Positions 5,194-6,252 of a stretch of DNA of 6,252 nt are shown here, piece after piece (position 1 is the stretch's first letter; each line of letters begins with the position of its first letter). The notes under the pieces are model-generated. The model did no database searches and was not told the origin of the DNA. It worked only from the letters and a program-made list of their open reading frames with translations. The position numbers were made by a program, and so were the translations under genes. The stretch comes from Anaerolineae bacterium (GTDB lineage: Bacteria; Chloroflexota; Anaerolineae; JAFGEY01). The stretch lies in assembly GCA_016929205.1 (NCBI GenBank), contig JAFGJF010000320.1, positions 1-6,252 of the forward strand, in the 5' to 3' direction.

Positions 5194-6252
5194 CTAGAGC
5201 CAACCAAACAAATCGGGCAAATTGAACTTGACAATGAACGGTGCAAAAACGGTTGCGATCAAGGACATAACCACCAACAACGTATTGATCGACGGTCCGG
5301 CCGTATCTTTGAACGGATCGCCCACCGTGTCCCCTACAACCGCCGCCTTGTGCTCCTCAGAACCAGGGCCGCCGAACGCGCCATCCTCGATATACTTTTT
5401 TGCATTGTCCCACAACCCACCGGCATTGGCGAATAACAAGCCAAATACGACGCCGACAAAGATAGCGCCGGCCAGGAAACCACCCAACGCCATCGGTCCC
5501 AAGATAAAACCAACGAGCAAGGGAGCAACAAAGGACAGCAGACCGGGTTGGAGCAGTTCCCACAATGCCCCCCGGGAAGCGATGCTTACGCAGCTCGCGT
5601 AATCGGGATCGGCGGTCCCTGCCAGCAGACCGGGGATCTCGCGGACCTGGCGGCGAATTTCCAGGATCATCTTGTTCGCATTCCTACCGACTGCGAGGAT
5701 GGTCATCGCCGAGAACACAGGTGGCATAATCGCGCCGACAAACACGCCGGCGATCACCAACGGATTGAGCAAATCAAGGCTAAAGTGCTGAGACGCCACC
5801 TCAAGTGACAGACTCTTGGCAGCAGCGTACTCGCCAACAATCGTTTCCATATAAGCGGCAAATAGCGCCAGTGCCGTCAGACCCGCCGCACAAATGGCAA
5901 ACCCCTTGGTGATGGCTTTGGCCGTGTTACCGGCGGCGTCCATCTGCGCGCAGACACTGATCACGTCTTCGCTCATCTCGGACATCTCGGCCACACCCTG
6001 GGCATTGTCAACGATGGGGCCATAGGCATCAGAGGAAACGATCATACCGCTGATCGAAAGCATGCCTACACCGGCAATGGAGATGCCATATATCCCATCC
6101 ATACCCAGTGACTGCGATACATAATAAGCGACGACAGTGGCAATTGCCAGACCCAGCATCGGCGGCGCAATGCTCAACAAACCATAGGAATAACCGGTCA
6201 AGATATTGATCGCCGCGCCGGTCTTGGACACCTCGGCCGTATGCTTGGCTGC
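5194..6252 (-). CDS. hppA: Membrane-bound proton-translocating pyrophosphatase, C-terminal part (cut by right edge)
   Basis: HppA hydrolyses cytosolic pyrophosphate and uses the energy to pump ions across the membrane. The last 352 residues are present; the start and the first substrate-binding Asp cluster lie beyond the window. The visible reading frame continues to base 6252 without a start, so the GTG at 6231 is an internal Val. In fragment numbering: DAYGPIVDNAQG (75-86), GNTAKAITKG (108-117), RRQVREIPGL (about 200-209), NAGGLWDNAKKYIE (276-289) and HKAAVVGDTVGDPFKDTAGPS, with the catalytic Asp308, Asp312, Lys315 and Asp316. Hydrophobic membrane segments alternate between these loops. Lys112 and Thr115 in GNTAKAIT match the K+-independent class, which pumps H+. 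The usual R-x-R-T-D before LDA is replaced by CAQ before MDA. It has its own terminator and is not co-transcribed with rpe. Confidence 0.95.
   Translation of the reverse strand, partial: AAKHTAEVSKTGAAINILTGYSYGLLSIAPPMLGLAIATVVAYYVSQSLGMDGIYGISIAGVGMLSISGMIVSSDAYGPIVDNAQGVAEMSEMSEDVISVCAQMDAAGNTAKAITKGFAICAAGLTALALFAAYMETIVGEYAAAKSLSLEVASQHFSLDLLNPLVIAGVFVGAIMPPVFSAMTILAVGRNANKMILEIRRQVREIPGLLAGTADPDYASCVSIASRGALWELLQPGLLSFVAPLLVGFILGPMALGGFLAGAIFVGVVFGLLFANAGGLWDNAKKYIEDGAFGGPGSEEHKAAVVGDTVGDPFKDTAGPSINTLLVVMSLIATVFAPFIVKFNLPDLFGWL

Overview
The window is a compact stretch of bacterial chromosome with housekeeping genes and no mobile element, CRISPR array or RNA gene. It probably comes from a Chloroflexota (Anaerolineae-like) bacterium. 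That placement is an inference from moderate GC, the order asp23-fakA-degV-recG next to a divergent rpmB, a RecG with a long N-terminal extension opening in a QGY..AVIGGLE block, and a membrane pyrophosphatase of the DNAQG type. The sequence alone does not prove it.

Layout from left to right: the 5' part of recG (minus strand, 1-859, running off the left edge), a DegV-family gene (876-1739), fakA encoding a DAK2/DhaL-type fatty-acid kinase (1839-3506), and an Asp23/Gls24-family gene (3550-3900). All four lie on the minus strand and look like one transcription unit, asp23-fakA-degV-recG. A divergent regulatory region (3901-4130) separates this unit from rpmB (ribosomal protein L28, plus strand, 4131-4319). 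A strong hairpin terminator (4332-4362) lies between rpmB and the convergent rpe (ribulose-phosphate 3-epimerase, minus, 4368-5042). Then come the rpe promoter, the terminator of hppA, and the 3' part of hppA (membrane proton pyrophosphatase, minus, 5194-6252), cut by the right edge.

FakA and a DegV/FakB-like protein normally act together: FakB presents a fatty acid and FakA phosphorylates it with ATP. Asp23 proteins are small envelope-associated proteins often encoded just upstream of the kinase. RecG (fork rescue), L28 (translation), Rpe (pentose phosphate pathway) and HppA (PPi-driven ion pumping) are unrelated housekeeping functions.

I found no clearly new biological system. The most notable points are: an rpe promoter whose predicted start site falls on the A of an ATG, implying a leaderless mRNA; a perfect 14-bp palindrome over its -35 element; a DegV protein in which the usual fatty-acid-pocket residues are all replaced; FakA with Asp at the usual middle-domain Cys; and an HppA with the K+-independence signature. 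fakA and recG both appear to start with TTG.
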